Of a stretch of 64,000 nt of DNA, positions 62,801 through 64,000 are shown piece by piece. Source of the stretch: Branchiostoma lanceolatum (Eukaryota; Chordata; Leptocardii; Amphioxiformes; Branchiostomatidae). Numbering within the stretch: the stretch's first letter is position 1; every line of letters begins with the position of its first letter. The translations under genes and the position numbers were made by a program. The notes under the pieces were generated by a model. That model was not told the origin of the DNA. It searched no databases and saw nothing but the letters and a program-made list of their open reading frames with translations. Where the stretch lies: positions 11,620,734-11,684,733 of the forward strand of contig NC_089738.1 in assembly GCF_035083965.1 (NCBI RefSeq). The letters run 5' to 3'.

Positions 62801-63869
62801 ACACTTTACTCATTTTAGGCAATAATATCGTTAAAAAGGCCATGGCTTGATCAAGAAACAGATTATTACTGACGGCAAGCAACCTACCCTCCAATCCACT
62901 ATCACTTTGAAATTAAATCGTGACGCCCTCTAGCGAGGTATGTGACCCCTTGCAGAATGCAACCAGGAGACAGCACATGCAGCATTCGTAAGTTTTCAAA
63001 GTAAGTGTTTGCTCGGACTATGTAATACTACACTGGTGCATTGTTGAATTGTTTGTCGCAAATAAAGGACTGTTTTTCTCCCCCCAGAGGTTTCCGTTCG
63101 TCATAGGTTATCAAGTCGGGAGCAAAGACCCCAAAAACCTGACCGACAACAGAGAGCATGATTACGACCATTGGGTGAAGTACGTACACGTCATCGCCAA
63201 CGACACATGTGGGTATCTCTACATTCTGAAGCTCCGCCCACAGATAGCACGTCTAGCAAATCCCACCCTTCGATTGGCCAAATTGTTAACCTTGAATGAT
63301 AGTTTGGATCAGAACTAAAGAAACCGTTTTGAAATGACGAATGTATGACTCTATGAATATATAAACACTGGGAGTTCGCAGGACCACTGACTTCAACCTG
63401 TCATATTTGTATGAAGGTTCATTTGTGACGGTAAATAACATATCACTGAATGTACACGTTATTTCCGTACACAAACTCGAGTGCTTGTCAACAAGCTTTC
63501 AACCAGTGCTCCGGTCCTTCTATCGGCGGCCGATACCGACCGCCGGGAACCTTTGACCCGTTGCTGACGTCACACTTCCGCTCGGGTCAAGTGACGTACA
63601 TTGTAGGCTTCGGGTCAAATCATTTTGAGCACCATGTAACGTTACCAGAGCACTGGACGAAAGCTTGTAAGTAAACGCTTTACTTACGTATAAATTCATT
63701 AATAAATCTGCCATGTTATTGCGTAGGTGGAACGACTTTTTACATCATGGTGGTTGGGAAAGTTCAATCTCAACTGGCCTTTATTGATCCCGACAATCTG
63801 GTCCCGGAGTATGGGTGCGACCCGCTACCGAAAAACGCCACCCATCTACCGTCGTTGGAAGTTCACTGG
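59804..63869 (+). CDS. Paralogue of the receptor-like gene, 5' part (runs off the right edge)
   Basis: Exons: 59804-59849 (signal peptide MAAFSVIVFVFFLCS), 60241-60281, 60569-60628, 63088-63208, 63496-63666 and 63727-63869; 582 nt in phase (194 codons). YFDPTCNMPARE matches FNPTCHIPPRA of the upstream gene at the same intron position and phase. RFPFVIGYQVGS matches VWPFMVRVSS. CGTTFYIMVVG matches CEAKVFVVMRD, and both exons end in W before a phase-0 donor. The cadherin-like exons of the first gene have no counterpart seen here. A 57-codon exon (63496-63666, GTFDPLLTSHFRSGQVTYIV) has none in the first gene. The weakest calls are exon 2 and the acceptor at 63495. EGF, Ig and membrane parts would lie beyond the window. 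Confidence 0.7.
60118..60150. mobile_element. Partial end of the GC-rich MITE family
   Basis: CCCAGCCGGGCCGCGGCCGA followed by AATGTAAC resembles the right end of the element at 7518-7707 (GCCCGGCCGGGCCCCGGCTT, AAATGTGACC). No matching left end is seen nearby. It is a fragment in intron 1 of the paralogue gene. Confidence 0.45.
60770..62660 (+). repeat. Interspersed repeat family copies filling intron 3 of the paralogue gene
   Basis: At least two consecutive copies share TTGTAGCATTTCCTCATAT, GAAATCCCATCATTTACCAC, AATTATGCAAATTAGGTATT and TCTCAGTTACATGTCAC (first about 60840-61380, second about 61660-62110). GAGGGCCCAAAC and repeated CTCGAGTTATCCTGTC-like ends follow to about 62660. The region is non-coding. 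It is the longest stretch of this family in the window. Confidence 0.55.
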
Positions 63870-64000
63870 GTAATTCTATTGCTACTTGCAAACCTAACTA
63901 TTTCAAACGTTGGCATTCTATCCAGATATTGTTGTATCCATTGTATTGATATCCATATGTTGCATTGCTGTATCGTACATAACTGTACTTTTCACGATTT

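Overview
The window looks like an invertebrate deuterostome, most probably amphioxus (Branchiostoma). It has compact, intron-rich animal genes with GT-AG junctions, an animal MCM7, a recently expanded tandem family, and many short interspersed repeats and foldback elements sitting in introns. The species call is an inference; no search was run. || LAYOUT. 1-5603 (minus): the 5' twelve exons of MCM7, a subunit of the replicative helicase, running off the left edge, with E2F-like sites just upstream of its start. 6720-39202 (plus): five tandem UDP-glycosyltransferase (UGT) genes, called UGT-1 to UGT-5 here. 40300-49808 (minus): two more, UGT-6 and UGT-7, which converge on UGT-5. All seven have the same seven coding exons with matching phases (about 288, 232, 172, 157, 220, 220 and 286 nt), each giving a complete 524-526 residue type I ER membrane protein. 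At least six have an upstream non-coding first exon, and six have a 13-bp nuclear-receptor-like direct repeat (DR1) at the promoter. 52762-58919 (plus): a single-pass receptor-like protein with a signal peptide, one cadherin-like repeat, an unrecognised region, an eight-cysteine EGF module, an Ig domain, a membrane span and a short tail. 59804-63869 and beyond (plus): the 5' part of a diverged paralogue of that receptor, cut by the right edge. || HOW THE PARTS WORK TOGETHER. The UGT array looks like a detoxification or small-molecule conjugation locus built by repeated duplication. UGT-2 and UGT-3 are a recent pair, UGT-6 and UGT-7 another, and there are relic promoter and last-exon pieces between genes. 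The main surprise is in the active site. At the position of the catalytic histidine of human UGTs all seven genes carry Pro (Ala in UGT-4), and at the position of the partner aspartate all seven carry Tyr. The UDP-sugar-binding half, membrane anchor and ER retrieval signals are intact. The cluster may therefore encode UGTs with an altered mechanism or substrate class, or non-enzymatic binding proteins. || The rest is introns and intergenic DNA holding MITE-like and foldback elements, LINE 3' ends, an AT-rich interspersed family containing ATGCAAAT octamers, and simple repeats. I saw no tRNA, rRNA or CRISPR. Exon boundaries were worked out by hand from splice signals, phase and family alignment, without transcript evidence.
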